The translations under genes were made by a program, and so were the position numbers. Below the pieces are notes generated by a model. It was not told where the DNA came from, made no database searches, and saw only the letters and a program-made list of their open reading frames with translations. From an uncultured Eubacteriales bacterium (GTDB lineage Bacteria > Bacillota > Clostridia > Oscillospirales > Oscillospiraceae), in the NCBI GenBank assembly GCA_900549495.1, contig UROL01000089.1, positions 1 through 7,920 of the forward strand: a DNA stretch of 7,920 bases, written 5' to 3'. Below are positions 1 to 5,890 of this stretch, piece by piece; the stretch's first letter is position 1, and the number at the start of each line of letters is the position of its first letter.

Positions 1-28
1 GGCAGCGTCAGATGTGTATAAGAGACAG
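1..28 (+). other. Nextera/Tn5 sequencing adapter, read-1 side (artefact)
   Basis: Bases 10-28 read AGATGTGTATAAGAGACAG, the 19-bp Tn5 mosaic end, and bases 1-9 match the end of the Illumina Nextera read-1 adapter arm. This is library sequence, not genome. Translating it gives the familiar artefact peptide MCIRDS, which joins in frame to the phosphopentomutase gene and creates a false start codon at 12. Genomic sequence begins at base 29. Confidence 0.98.
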
Positions 29-29
29 C

Positions 30-896
30 CCTCAGGGCTTCCCCCGGGAGGTGCTGGAGGAATTTGAAAAGCAGACCGGCCGAGGGGTGCTGTGCAACCT
101 GCCCTATTCCGGCACCGATGTGATTCGGGACTACGGCGAGGAGCAGAAGAAAACCGGCAAGTGGATTGTCTATACCTCTGCCGACTCGGTGTTCCAGGTG
201 GCCGCCAACGAAAACTGGATTCCCCTGGAGGAGCTGTACGATGCCTGCCGGAAGGCAAGGGCCATTCTCCGGGGCAAGCACGGCGTTGGGCGGGTCATTG
301 CCCGTCCCTATGTAGGGGAAACCCCCAGCGACTTCCGCCGCACCGCCAACCGCCACGACTTCTCCCTGGAGCCCCCGGCCCAGACCATGCTGGATGCCAT
401 CAAGGCAGCCGGACTGGACACTCTGGCAGTGGGCAAAATCCATGATATTTTCGCCGGGCAGGGAACCACGGAGCATGTTTTCAACAAGTCCAATGCCGAC
501 GGCATGGCCCACACCGACGACTACGCCGCCCGGGATTTCCACGGTCTGTGCTTTGTGAATCTGGTGGACTTTGACATGCAGTACGGCCATCGCCGGGACG
601 TGGACGGCTACGCCAATGCCCTGACGGAATTCGACACCTGGCTGGGGCAGTTCCTGCCCAAGCTGGGGAACCAGGATTTGGTGATGATTACCGCCGACCA
701 CGGCTGTGACCCCGCCTATACGGCCACCACCGACCACACCCGGGAATATGTGCCCCTGGTGGTGCTGGGCAAGCAGGTAAAGCCCGTGAATCTGGGCACC
801 CGCAAAAGCTTTGCGGACATTGCCGCCACGGTGACGGAGCTGCTGAATGTCCCCTATGAGACCCCCGGCAAGAGCTTTGCCCGGGAAATTCTGTAA
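30..896 (+). CDS. deoB: Phosphopentomutase, 5'-truncated (C-terminal ~288 residues)
   Basis: DeoB interconverts ribose-1-phosphate or deoxyribose-1-phosphate with the 5-phosphate form, linking nucleoside breakdown to pentose metabolism in the cytoplasm. It belongs to the metal-dependent alkaline-phosphatase superfamily. The visible part starts at the first full genomic codon (30) and lacks roughly 100 N-terminal residues, including the first metal-binding Asp and the phosphothreonine loop; the ATG at 12 lies in adapter. Numbered from codon 30, it retains TSADSVFQ (Asp52, the predicted ribose-phosphate contact), NRHDFSLEP, the metal ligands Asp182 and His187 in DFDMQYGHRRD, Asp223-His224 in TADHG, and His236 in TDHTREY. 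The loop between the last two motifs is one residue longer than I recall for Bacillus and E. coli DeoB. The TAA stop is 16 nt before cdd, consistent with a salvage operon. Identity is secure; only the 5' end is missing. Confidence 0.96.
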   Translation, partial: PQGFPREVLEEFEKQTGRGVLCNLPYSGTDVIRDYGEEQKKTGKWIVYTSADSVFQVAANENWIPLEELYDACRKARAILRGKHGVGRVIARPYVGETPSDFRRTANRHDFSLEPPAQTMLDAIKAAGLDTLAVGKIHDIFAGQGTTEHVFNKSNADGMAHTDDYAARDFHGLCFVNLVDFDMQYGHRRDVDGYANALTEFDTWLGQFLPKLGNQDLVMITADHGCDPAYTATTDHTREYVPLVVLGKQVKPVNLGTRKSFADIAATVTELLNVPYETPGKSFAREIL

Positions 897-899
897 GCC

Positions 900-905
900 A
901 AGGAG
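900..905 (+). promoter_or_regulatory. Ribosome binding site that fixes the cdd start
   Basis: AAGGAG lies 7 nt before the ATG at 913. A second in-frame ATG at 907 is only 1 nt from this site, too close for initiation, so 913 is preferred. The longer frame opening at 847 runs into the end of deoB and is not needed. Confidence 0.75.
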
Positions 906-912
906 AATGCCT

Positions 913-1323
913 ATGAAACCGGAAGAACTCAACGCCCTGGCAGTGGAAGCCATGGGCCATGCCTATGCCCCCTACTCCGGCTATCAGGTGGGGGCGGCGC
1001 TGCTATGCAAGGACGGCACGGTGTATCAGGGCTGCAACATTGAAAATGCCTCCTTCAGCCCCACCGTCTGCGCAGAGCGGACAGCCATTTTTAAGGCCGT
1101 GTATGACGGGCATCGGGACTTTGCCGCCCTGTCCGTATGCGGCGGCAAGGGTGGCATCATTACCGGGGCCTTCCCCCCCTGCGGCGTGTGCCGTCAGGTG
1201 CTGCGGGAATTCTGCCAGGATGATTTCCCTGTGTATCTGGTAGGAGCGGAGGGCAGCTACGAAGCCGTCACCCTGGCGCAGCTGCTGCCCCATAGCTTCT
1301 CCGCCGCAGACCACATGGCCTGA
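913..1323 (+). CDS. cdd: Cytidine deaminase, small homotetrameric type
   Basis: The enzyme hydrolytically deaminates cytidine and deoxycytidine to uridine and deoxyuridine in pyrimidine salvage. From the ATG at 913 the product is 136 aa, the usual size of the tetrameric zinc family. PYSGYQVGAA (20-29) opens the fold, and NIENASF (42-48) carries the nucleoside-binding Asn42 and Glu44. CAE (53-55) gives zinc ligand Cys53 and catalytic Glu55, and PPCGVC (88-93) gives zinc ligands Cys90 and Cys93. Three cysteine ligands, rather than one His and two Cys, are typical of the tetrameric group. The gene follows deoB by 16 nt, so the two are probably co-transcribed, and it ends before a strong terminator at 1371-1413. 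Nothing in it looks damaged. Confidence 0.96.
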   Translation: MKPEELNALAVEAMGHAYAPYSGYQVGAALLCKDGTVYQGCNIENASFSPTVCAERTAIFKAVYDGHRDFAALSVCGGKGGIITGAFPPCGVCRQVLREFCQDDFPVYLVGAEGSYEAVTLAQLLPHSFSAADHMA

Positions 1324-1344
1324 GCTGCATCCCCACCGGCAGCT
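1323..1344 (+). other. Small hairpin overlapping the cdd stop codon
   Basis: AGCTGC (1323-1328) and GCAGCT (1339-1344) are perfect inverted arms around a 10-nt loop, beginning at the last base of the cdd stop codon. No T-run follows. It may add stability to the 3' end, but a 6-bp match in GC-rich DNA may also be chance. Confidence 0.3.
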
Positions 1345-1370
1345 TGCCCCATACCTCCCAAAAGTCAAAA

Positions 1371-1413
1371 TTGGCGGTGCCCTCTCAAAGGAAGGCACCG
1401 CCAAATTGTTTTT
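1371..1413. terminator. Bidirectional intrinsic terminator between cdd and the GGDEF gene
   Basis: TTGGCGGTGCC (1371-1381) and GGCACCGCCAA (1394-1404) form a perfect 11-bp stem with a 12-nt loop. On the plus strand the stem is followed by TTGTTTTT (1406-1413), which ends transcription from deoB-cdd. On the minus strand it is followed by TTTTGACTTTT (complement of 1360-1370), a usable U-rich tract. The minus-strand gene stops at 1420, only 16 nt before the hairpin. Two convergent genes sharing one terminator fits this arrangement. Confidence 0.88.
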
Positions 1414-1419
1414 ATGGGC

Positions 1420-3426
1420 TTATTCCGTCTCCCGCCGCACGTCGGAGCGGCGATCCCGCTTGGAGATGTAGAGCTTTTTGTCCGCCTCTGCCACAGCCCG
1501 CTGGAAATCCTCATAGCTGCTGAGGGTAAAGGGCTGGACGCCCACGGACAGGCCAATATAGTAGGGCTTGCCGGAGGTTTGGTTTACCCGCTCGCAGGCG
1601 GCACTGAGCCGGGCCTGGAACAGGTCGGGGAACTTGGGGTTGCCGGACAGCACCAGGCACACAAACTCGTCGCCCCCCACCCGGGCCAGCTTATCGGCTC
1701 CCCGGACGCACTCCCGCAGGATTGAGGAACAGGCAACAATGGCATAGTTGCCCTCCAGGTGGCCGAAATAATCGTTGATTTGCTTTAGATGGTCCAAATC
1801 GCAGTACAGCAGATAGGCGCTCTGCTCCATCCCCTCCCGGCATAGCAGCCGGACGCTTTCCGTCAGCCCCCGCAGGTTCAGCAGCCCGCTGAGCTGGTCG
1901 TAGCCGGAAATCAAATCCAGCTCCCGGTTCCGGGCCCGGGCAGCCTCCAAGTCCTGACTCATCCGATAGCGGTGCATCTCCTGCAGCTTGCTGATTTCCA
2001 GATATTGCAGGGACAGGCCCAACTGTAGGCTCAGGACATAGTACAGCCCCAGCTCGTCGGTGGGCACCTCACAGGCCAGCAGACCGTACTGCCGGTCGCC
2101 GGAGAACAGAAGGAAGCACATAAACTGGTGGGCCGTTCCGTCGTCGGTGAGCTGGGCAATCCCCCGCTTCTGCGTGACATGGGGGCGGTCATAGGTCTGA
2201 TAGGCAAAGCTCTTGCCGTCCCGGTAGTAGGCGGCTAGATACAGGTTGTCCGGGCAGGTCCACTCCCCCACACCGTCGTAGCTGATGGAGTGGTCCAGCA
2301 GGAACAGATAGGAGGTTCCGGCCTTCAGCAGCCGCAGCTTTTCCATCATCTGGTAGCAGTATTCCGTCTCGGACTGGACGCAGTCGTTCAAATCCCGGGC
2401 CAGCATGGGAATGAACCAGGATTTCCCCTGGTATTCCATAATCTCCTGCTCCCGCTGGGCCGCCTCCTGGCGAACCCGCTGCAATTCCAGGGCAGCCTCC
2501 TGGGGCAGGGGTATATGGTCCCGCCGGGGAGTGCAGCCGCAGGACTCCCGGGCCACCACCCGCACCGGGAAGCGCTGGTTGGGCACCGGCTCCCCTTGGA
2601 AAATTTTCGCCATATCCTCCACCGCCCGGCAGCCGATGCCATAGGCATCCTGAAATACCGAGGTCAGGGGGGGAATCATTTTCTCGGTGAACTCGCCGCC
2701 GTCGAAGCCCGTCACCTTCAAATCCACGCCAATGCGGATGCCCCGCTTCTCGCACACCCGGTAGCAGGAGGAGGCCATCTCATCATTGGCAAAGGCAAAG
2801 GCCTGGGCATCCGGATTGGCATCCAGCAGCCGCTCCACCTCACTGTCCACATAGCTGGAAAAATCGCCCTCGCCAATCATAAAATTGGCCACCGTCAGGC
2901 CGTGGTCCCGCATGGCATCCAGGTAGCCCTGGAGCCGCTCCACAGCGTCCACATTCCGCTTGGGGCCCCGCATGAACAGAATCTTCTTGCAGCCGTGAAC
3001 CTCAATCAGGTGGGTAATCATGTCGTACATGCCCTGATAGTTGTCGGCAATGATGTTGTGGCAGTTGGGCAAGTCCACCTTCTCGGAGACAATTACCAGG
3101 GGGCGGCTGTTGAAGCGCCGGGCAAAGGCATCCGAATCATCCTTGTTCAGGTGGAAGCCGATGGTGCCGTAGCCGATAATGAAGCCGTCTGCCCCGCTGA
3201 TGCTGCAATAGTCGTGAATGGTGTTGAACTGGTAGTCATAAATGTTGCTGCTGAAATCCCCCAGAATGCTCTGGAAGAAGGGCTTGGTATGGATGCGCAG
3301 GAAGAAGAAGGCACTTAGCTCCTCTTCCCTGGCCTGGGCCACCATGCCCCGGATCATTTCCCGTGTAAAATAGGAATGCACACCGCCGATCATCACCCCA
3401 ACACAGTGGCGTTTTTGGTTATCCAT
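1420..3426 (-). CDS. LacI-type sensor / GGDEF diguanylate cyclase hybrid
   Basis: Predicted cytosolic cyclic-di-GMP synthase of 668 aa, with no signal peptide or membrane segment visible. Residues about 8-295 resemble the ligand-binding domain of LacI regulators (start VGVMIGGVHSYF; ADGFIIGYGT near 79-88; FAFANDEMA at 210-218; VTGFDGGEF at 238-246), but there is no N-terminal helix-turn-helix. An ESCGC motif (294-298) closes this domain, a pattern I recall from LacI-like signalling proteins of Firmicutes. A charged coiled coil follows (307-332), then a GAF-like region (about 340-475), a linker helix (476-505) and GGDEF (507-660). Asp543, Asn551 and an intact GGDEF (584-588) are present, and RGAD (575-578) sits five residues before it as a product-inhibition I-site. 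Asn560 replaces the usual Asp that contacts guanine. GAGGT at 3433-3437 lies 6 nt before the ATG. It is divergent from purC. The ligand is unknown; a sugar or nucleoside would suit the neighbours, but that is a guess. Confidence 0.9.
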   Translation of the reverse strand: MDNQKRHCVGVMIGGVHSYFTREMIRGMVAQAREEELSAFFFLRIHTKPFFQSILGDFSSNIYDYQFNTIHDYCSISGADGFIIGYGTIGFHLNKDDSDAFARRFNSRPLVIVSEKVDLPNCHNIIADNYQGMYDMITHLIEVHGCKKILFMRGPKRNVDAVERLQGYLDAMRDHGLTVANFMIGEGDFSSYVDSEVERLLDANPDAQAFAFANDEMASSCYRVCEKRGIRIGVDLKVTGFDGGEFTEKMIPPLTSVFQDAYGIGCRAVEDMAKIFQGEPVPNQRFPVRVVARESCGCTPRRDHIPLPQEAALELQRVRQEAAQREQEIMEYQGKSWFIPMLARDLNDCVQSETEYCYQMMEKLRLLKAGTSYLFLLDHSISYDGVGEWTCPDNLYLAAYYRDGKSFAYQTYDRPHVTQKRGIAQLTDDGTAHQFMCFLLFSGDRQYGLLACEVPTDELGLYYVLSLQLGLSLQYLEISKLQEMHRYRMSQDLEAARARNRELDLISGYDQLSGLLNLRGLTESVRLLCREGMEQSAYLLYCDLDHLKQINDYFGHLEGNYAIVACSSILRECVRGADKLARVGGDEFVCLVLSGNPKFPDLFQARLSAACERVNQTSGKPYYIGLSVGVQPFTLSSYEDFQRAVAEADKKLYISKRDRRSDVRRETE

Positions 3427-3497
3427 GACATTACCTCGTGCATCTGTAGTCTTGCAAAGCCCCGCCCCGGCAAGAAGAAAACCGGCAGCGGAGAAAT

Positions 3498-3544
3498 AAA
3501 AAAGTGCCGAAATACCTGCATCATTCAGGTGCTCTTTTCAGGCA
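3498..3544 (-). terminator. Terminator-like hairpin in the leader of the GGDEF gene (possible attenuator)
   Basis: Read on the minus strand, TGCC (3544-3541) pairs with GGCA (3508-3505), GAAA (3539-3536) with TTTC (3512-3509), and ACCTG (3530-3526) with CAGGT (3518-3514) around a 7-nt loop. A one-base bulge and an AGAGC/A internal loop interrupt the stem. C and six T (3503-3498) follow directly, as in an intrinsic terminator. The hairpin ends about 70 nt before the GGDEF start codon, and no minus-strand gene lies upstream that it could terminate. Premature termination of this leader is therefore a reasonable inference. The stem is imperfect, so confidence is moderate. Confidence 0.45.
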
Positions 3545-3549
3545 ATATC

Positions 3550-3579
3550 ACTATAGCATACTTGGGTAAAAAAAGCCAG
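3550..3579 (-). promoter_or_regulatory. Weak candidate promoter for the GGDEF gene
   Basis: On the minus strand TATAGT (complement of 3550-3555) is a good -10 element. CTGGCT (complement of 3574-3579), 18 bp upstream, is a poor -35 with three matches to consensus. A start near 3543 would fall at the first bases of the leader hairpin. A second -10-like TATACT lies at 3578-3583. The true start cannot be decided from sequence. Confidence 0.3.
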
Positions 3580-3593
3580 TATATTCTTGCTCT

Positions 3594-3622
3594 TTTTCAA
3601 AAAATCACTCTATGCATATAAT
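3594..3622 (+). promoter_or_regulatory. Possible upstream promoter for the purine operon
   Basis: TTTTCA (3594-3599) and a perfect TATAAT (3617-3622) are separated by 17 bp on the plus strand. The -35 matches four of six consensus bases. Transcription would begin inside the GC palindrome at 3623-3639, an awkward arrangement, so this is a weaker candidate than the promoter at 3723-3751. Confidence 0.3.
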
Positions 3623-3639
3623 CCGGCCCGCCGGGCCGG
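3623..3639. repeat. GC-rich 17-bp palindrome in the divergent intergenic region
   Basis: CCGGCCCG (3623-3630) and CGGGCCGG (3632-3639) are perfect 8-base inverted arms around one C, or a 7-bp stem with a GCC loop as RNA. It stands out against an AT-rich surround. Neither strand has a T-run after it, so it is not a standard terminator. It could be a protein-binding site or a stable RNA hairpin; its role is unknown. Confidence 0.55.
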
Positions 3640-3722
3640 GAAAAATGCCTTGGGATGATTGCACATGGAACCTTTTATTCCGATTGGATTTTTGTACCAA
3701 TAATAGAATTCAGGCCCAGCCG

Positions 3723-3751
3723 TTGACAAAAGGGGCGTCCTGATGTAAAAT
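3723..3751 (+). promoter_or_regulatory. Sigma-A type promoter of the purC operon
   Basis: A perfect -35 TTGACA (3723-3728) and a good -10 TAAAAT (3746-3751) are separated by exactly 17 bp. The expected start near 3758 gives a leader of about 90 nt before purC. No twin PurR-type box and no purine-riboswitch core were recognised around it, so how purines control it is unclear. Confidence 0.7.
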
Positions 3752-3760
3752 TTCATCTTG

Positions 3761-3791
3761 GGGAAAACTGTGCTTTGAGAAGGGTTTTCCC
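3761..3791 (+). promoter_or_regulatory. Hairpin in the purC leader
   Basis: GGGAAAAC (3761-3768) and GTTTTCCC (3784-3791) form a perfect 8-bp stem with a 15-nt loop, starting within a few bases of the predicted transcript start. GGGAAA (3761-3766) could instead pair with TTTCCC (3815-3820), giving two exclusive folds upstream of the ribosome binding site. No U-tract follows either fold. It could affect transcript stability or leader-based control, but it matches no riboswitch class I know. Confidence 0.4.
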
Positions 3792-3834
3792 GAAAATTTG
3801 TCAAGAATTTAATATTTCCCGGCGGAAAAACAAC

Positions 3835-3840
3835 AGGAGG
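3835..3840 (+). promoter_or_regulatory. Consensus ribosome binding site of purC
   Basis: AGGAGG is a full match to the anti-Shine-Dalgarno complement and sits 8 nt before the purC ATG, fixing that start and predicting strong initiation. Confidence 0.85.
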
Positions 3841-3848
3841 ATTTTACA

Positions 3849-4565
3849 ATGGAAAAGCTGCACCAGCTGTATGAGGGCAAGGCCAAGAAGGTCTTCGCCA
3901 CCGACGATCCCGAAAAGCTGATCGTCGAGTACAAGGACGACGCCACCGCCTTCAACGGCCTGAAAAAGGGCACCATCAAGGGCAAGGGCGTTATCAACAA
4001 CCAGATGTCCAACCGGCTGATGGCCTACCTGGAAAAGCAGGGCGTACCCACCCACTTTATCGAAGAAATCAATGAGCGGGAAACCATCGTAAAGAAGGTT
4101 TCCATCGTTCCTCTGGAAGTAATCATCCGCAATATCTCCGCCGGTTCCTTCGCCAAGCACTATGGCGTGGAAGAGGGCATCGTGTTCGACCAGCCCACCA
4201 TCGAGTTCTCCTACAAAAACGACGAGCTGGGCGACCCCCTGCTGAACCACTATCACGCTCTGGCACTGAAGCTGGCCACCGCCGAGGAAATTGAAACCAT
4301 CGAGAAGTACGCCTTTCAGATTAACCAGGTGCTCAAGGCCTTCTGGCTCTCCGCCGGTGTAACCCTGGTTGACTTCAAGCTGGAGTTTGGCCGCCTGTCC
4401 GACGGCACCATTGTCCTGGCCGACGAAATCAGCCCCGACACCAGCAGACTTTGGGACGTGAAGACCCACGAGAAGCTGGACAAGGACCGCTTCCGCCGGG
4501 ACATGGGCGGCGTAGAGGAAGCCTACGCCGAAATTATGAAGCGCATGGAAGAAACTTTGAAATAA
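3849..4565 (+). CDS. purC: SAICAR synthase (phosphoribosylaminoimidazole-succinocarboxamide synthase)
   Basis: PurC condenses CAIR with aspartate using ATP to give SAICAR in de novo IMP synthesis. The 238-aa product has the normal length of the single-domain bacterial enzyme. It opens with the nucleotide-binding strand [10 protein letters not shown] (7-16). It contains the family signatures [14 protein letters not shown] (87-100) and LVDFKLEFG (173-181), followed by the [13 protein letters not shown] active-site loop (191-203) with its Asp and Arg residues. The start is fixed by AGGAGG 8 nt upstream. It is the first gene of a plus-strand purine cluster: purA begins 12 bp after its stop, and purB encodes the next enzyme in the pathway. 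Transcription probably starts at the promoter at 3723-3751. The sequence appears intact. Confidence 0.97.
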   Translation: MEKLHQLYEGKAKKVFATDDPEKLIVEYKDDATAFNGLKKGTIKGKGVINNQMSNRLMAYLEKQGVPTHFIEEINERETIVKKVSIVPLEVIIRNISAGSFAKHYGVEEGIVFDQPTIEFSYKNDELGDPLLNHYHALALKLATAEEIETIEKYAFQINQVLKAFWLSAGVTLVDFKLEFGRLSDGTIVLADEISPDTSRLWDVKTHEKLDKDRFRRDMGGVEEAYAEIMKRMEETLK

Positions 4566-4566
4566 A

Positions 4567-4572
4567 AGGTGA
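4567..4572 (+). promoter_or_regulatory. Ribosome binding site that fixes the purA start
   Basis: AGGTGA lies 5 nt before the ATG at 4578. An in-frame GTG at 4569 falls inside this site and would need a different one, so translation more likely begins at 4578, where the protein opens MGNCAIVG as in other PurA proteins. Confidence 0.7.
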
Positions 4573-4577
4573 ATAAA

Positions 4578-5852
4578 ATGGGAAATTGTGCAATCGTGGG
4601 AATTAACTGGGGCGACGAAGGCAAGGGCCGCATGGTGGACCTGCTGACCCAGGACTATGACGTAGTCGTTCGCTATCAGGGCGGCGGCAACGCCGGCCAC
4701 ACCGTCATCAACGAGTATGGCAAGTTTGCCCTGCATCTGCTGCCCTCCGGCATTTTCCGTCCGGGCGTGGTGAATATTCTGGGCAACGGCGTGGCGCTGG
4801 ACCCGGAAAACCTGTGGAAGGAAATCCAGCAGGTGCAGTCCCAGGGTGTGGAAATCACCCCGGAGAATCTAAAAATCAGTGACCGGGCCTCTCTGCTGAT
4901 GCCCTGGCACCGGGAGCTGGACGGCCTGGAAGAGGCCCGGCTGGCCGACAAGAAGTTCGGCTCCACCAAGCAGGGCATTGCCCCCTTCTATGCGGACAAG
5001 TTTGCCAAGAAAACTGCCCTTGTGGGCGAGCTGCTGTACCCTGAATACCTGAAAAGCCACCTGGCAGACCTGCTGGAGTGGAAAAACCTGACCCTGACCA
5101 AGGTGTACGGCGCAGAGCCCGTCACCATGGAGGATTTGGAGCAGTGGCTGAACGACTACTGCGAGAAAATCAAGCCCTTCATCTGCGACACCGGCGCATT
5201 CCTGCGCGGTGCCCAGGCCCAGGGGAAGAGCATCCTCTTTGAGGCCCAGCTGGGCTCCCTGCGGGATTTGGACTACGGCATCCACCCCTACACCACCTCC
5301 TCCAACCCCATTGCCGCCTATGCCCCTGTGGGCTGCGGTATGCCCAATGTGAAGATTGACCAGGTTGTGGGCGTGGTGAAGGCCTATTCCAGCTGCGTGG
5401 GCGAAGGCCCCTTCACCTGTGAGCTCTTCGGCGACGAGGGCGAGCAGCTGCGTAAGGCCGGCTTCGAATACGGCGCAAAAACCGGCCGTCCTCGCCGGGT
5501 AGGCCCCATTGATATTGTGGCAACCCGCTACGGCGTCAGCTGCCAGGGCGCCACCAACATTGCCCTGACCAAGCTGGATGTGCTGAGCTATATGGACAAG
5601 ATTCCTGTCTGCGCCCACTATGAGCTGGACGGCAAGATTACCGACGAATTCCCCTTCCCCTGCGTACTGGACCAGGCCAAGCCCGTGATGGAATACCTGC
5701 CCGGCTGGAAGTGCGACATCTCCGGTGTCCGCCGCTGGGAGGATCTGCCCCAGGAGGCCCGGGACTATGTGGAATATGTGGAGCGGAACATCGGCTGCCA
5801 CATTGGCTACGTCTCCGTGGGTCCCGAGCGGGACAGCATCATCCTGCGCTAA
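4578..5852 (+). CDS. purA: Adenylosuccinate synthetase
   Basis: PurA joins IMP and aspartate with GTP hydrolysis to form adenylosuccinate, the first committed step to AMP. The 424-aa product matches family length. The GTP/IMP loop NWGDEGKG (10-17) contains the predicted catalytic Asp13, and GGGNAGHT (35-42) contains His41. Later motifs are FGSTKQGIAPFYADK (127-141), the Thr/Ser-rich YTTSSN (238-243), VGVVKAYSSCVGEGPF (264-279), KTGRPRRVGPID (301-312), NIALTKLDVL (327-336) and the C-terminal SVGPERDSIILR. Compared with E. coli PurA, Asn10 replaces the Gln of QWGDEGKG and Lys144 replaces an IMP-contacting Arg. These look like features of a divergent clostridial PurA group rather than damage. 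The gene lies 12 bp after purC and 38 bp before purB, which encodes the enzyme acting on its product. Confidence 0.97.
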   Translation: MGNCAIVGINWGDEGKGRMVDLLTQDYDVVVRYQGGGNAGHTVINEYGKFALHLLPSGIFRPGVVNILGNGVALDPENLWKEIQQVQSQGVEITPENLKISDRASLLMPWHRELDGLEEARLADKKFGSTKQGIAPFYADKFAKKTALVGELLYPEYLKSHLADLLEWKNLTLTKVYGAEPVTMEDLEQWLNDYCEKIKPFICDTGAFLRGAQAQGKSILFEAQLGSLRDLDYGIHPYTTSSNPIAAYAPVGCGMPNVKIDQVVGVVKAYSSCVGEGPFTCELFGDEGEQLRKAGFEYGAKTGRPRRVGPIDIVATRYGVSCQGATNIALTKLDVLSYMDKIPVCAHYELDGKITDEFPFPCVLDQAKPVMEYLPGWKCDISGVRRWEDLPQEARDYVEYVERNIGCHIGYVSVGPERDSIILR

Positions 5853-5890
5853 ATCCAAAGGGTATTCTTTATTGAACATAGGAGAATCAT

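Noticed and set aside
2290..3318. 342-codon plus-strand open frame opposite the GGDEF gene
   Set aside because: It is antisense to a gene with clear domains, its translation is rich in His, Gly and Ala with no recognisable motif, and GC-rich coding DNA often leaves its opposite frame open.
3450..3495. Cyclic-di-GMP (GEMM) riboswitch suggested by GCAAAGCC near a GGDEF gene
   Set aside because: The similarity is on the plus strand, not in the GGDEF leader orientation, and the first stem with its GAAA tetraloop is missing.
3606..3680. Purine riboswitch suggested by CTATGCATATAATCC before a GC stem
   Set aside because: The conserved GTTTCTACC-like joining segment and the paired loop sequences of the purine aptamer are absent, and the stem is a plain palindrome.
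3610..3804. 64-codon minus-strand frame and a 23-codon plus-strand frame (3655-3726) in the intergenic region
   Set aside because: Neither has a credible ribosome binding site or recognisable protein features, and both overlap promoter elements.
3795..3810. Minus-strand TTGACA at 3799-3804 as a second promoter
   Set aside because: No acceptable -10 element lies 16-18 bp downstream on that strand. It is probably chance.
3801..4736. 311-codon minus-strand open frame opposite purC and the start of purA
   Set aside because: It is antisense to secure purine genes and its translation is low-complexity hydrophobic sequence of the kind produced by reversing GC-rich codons.
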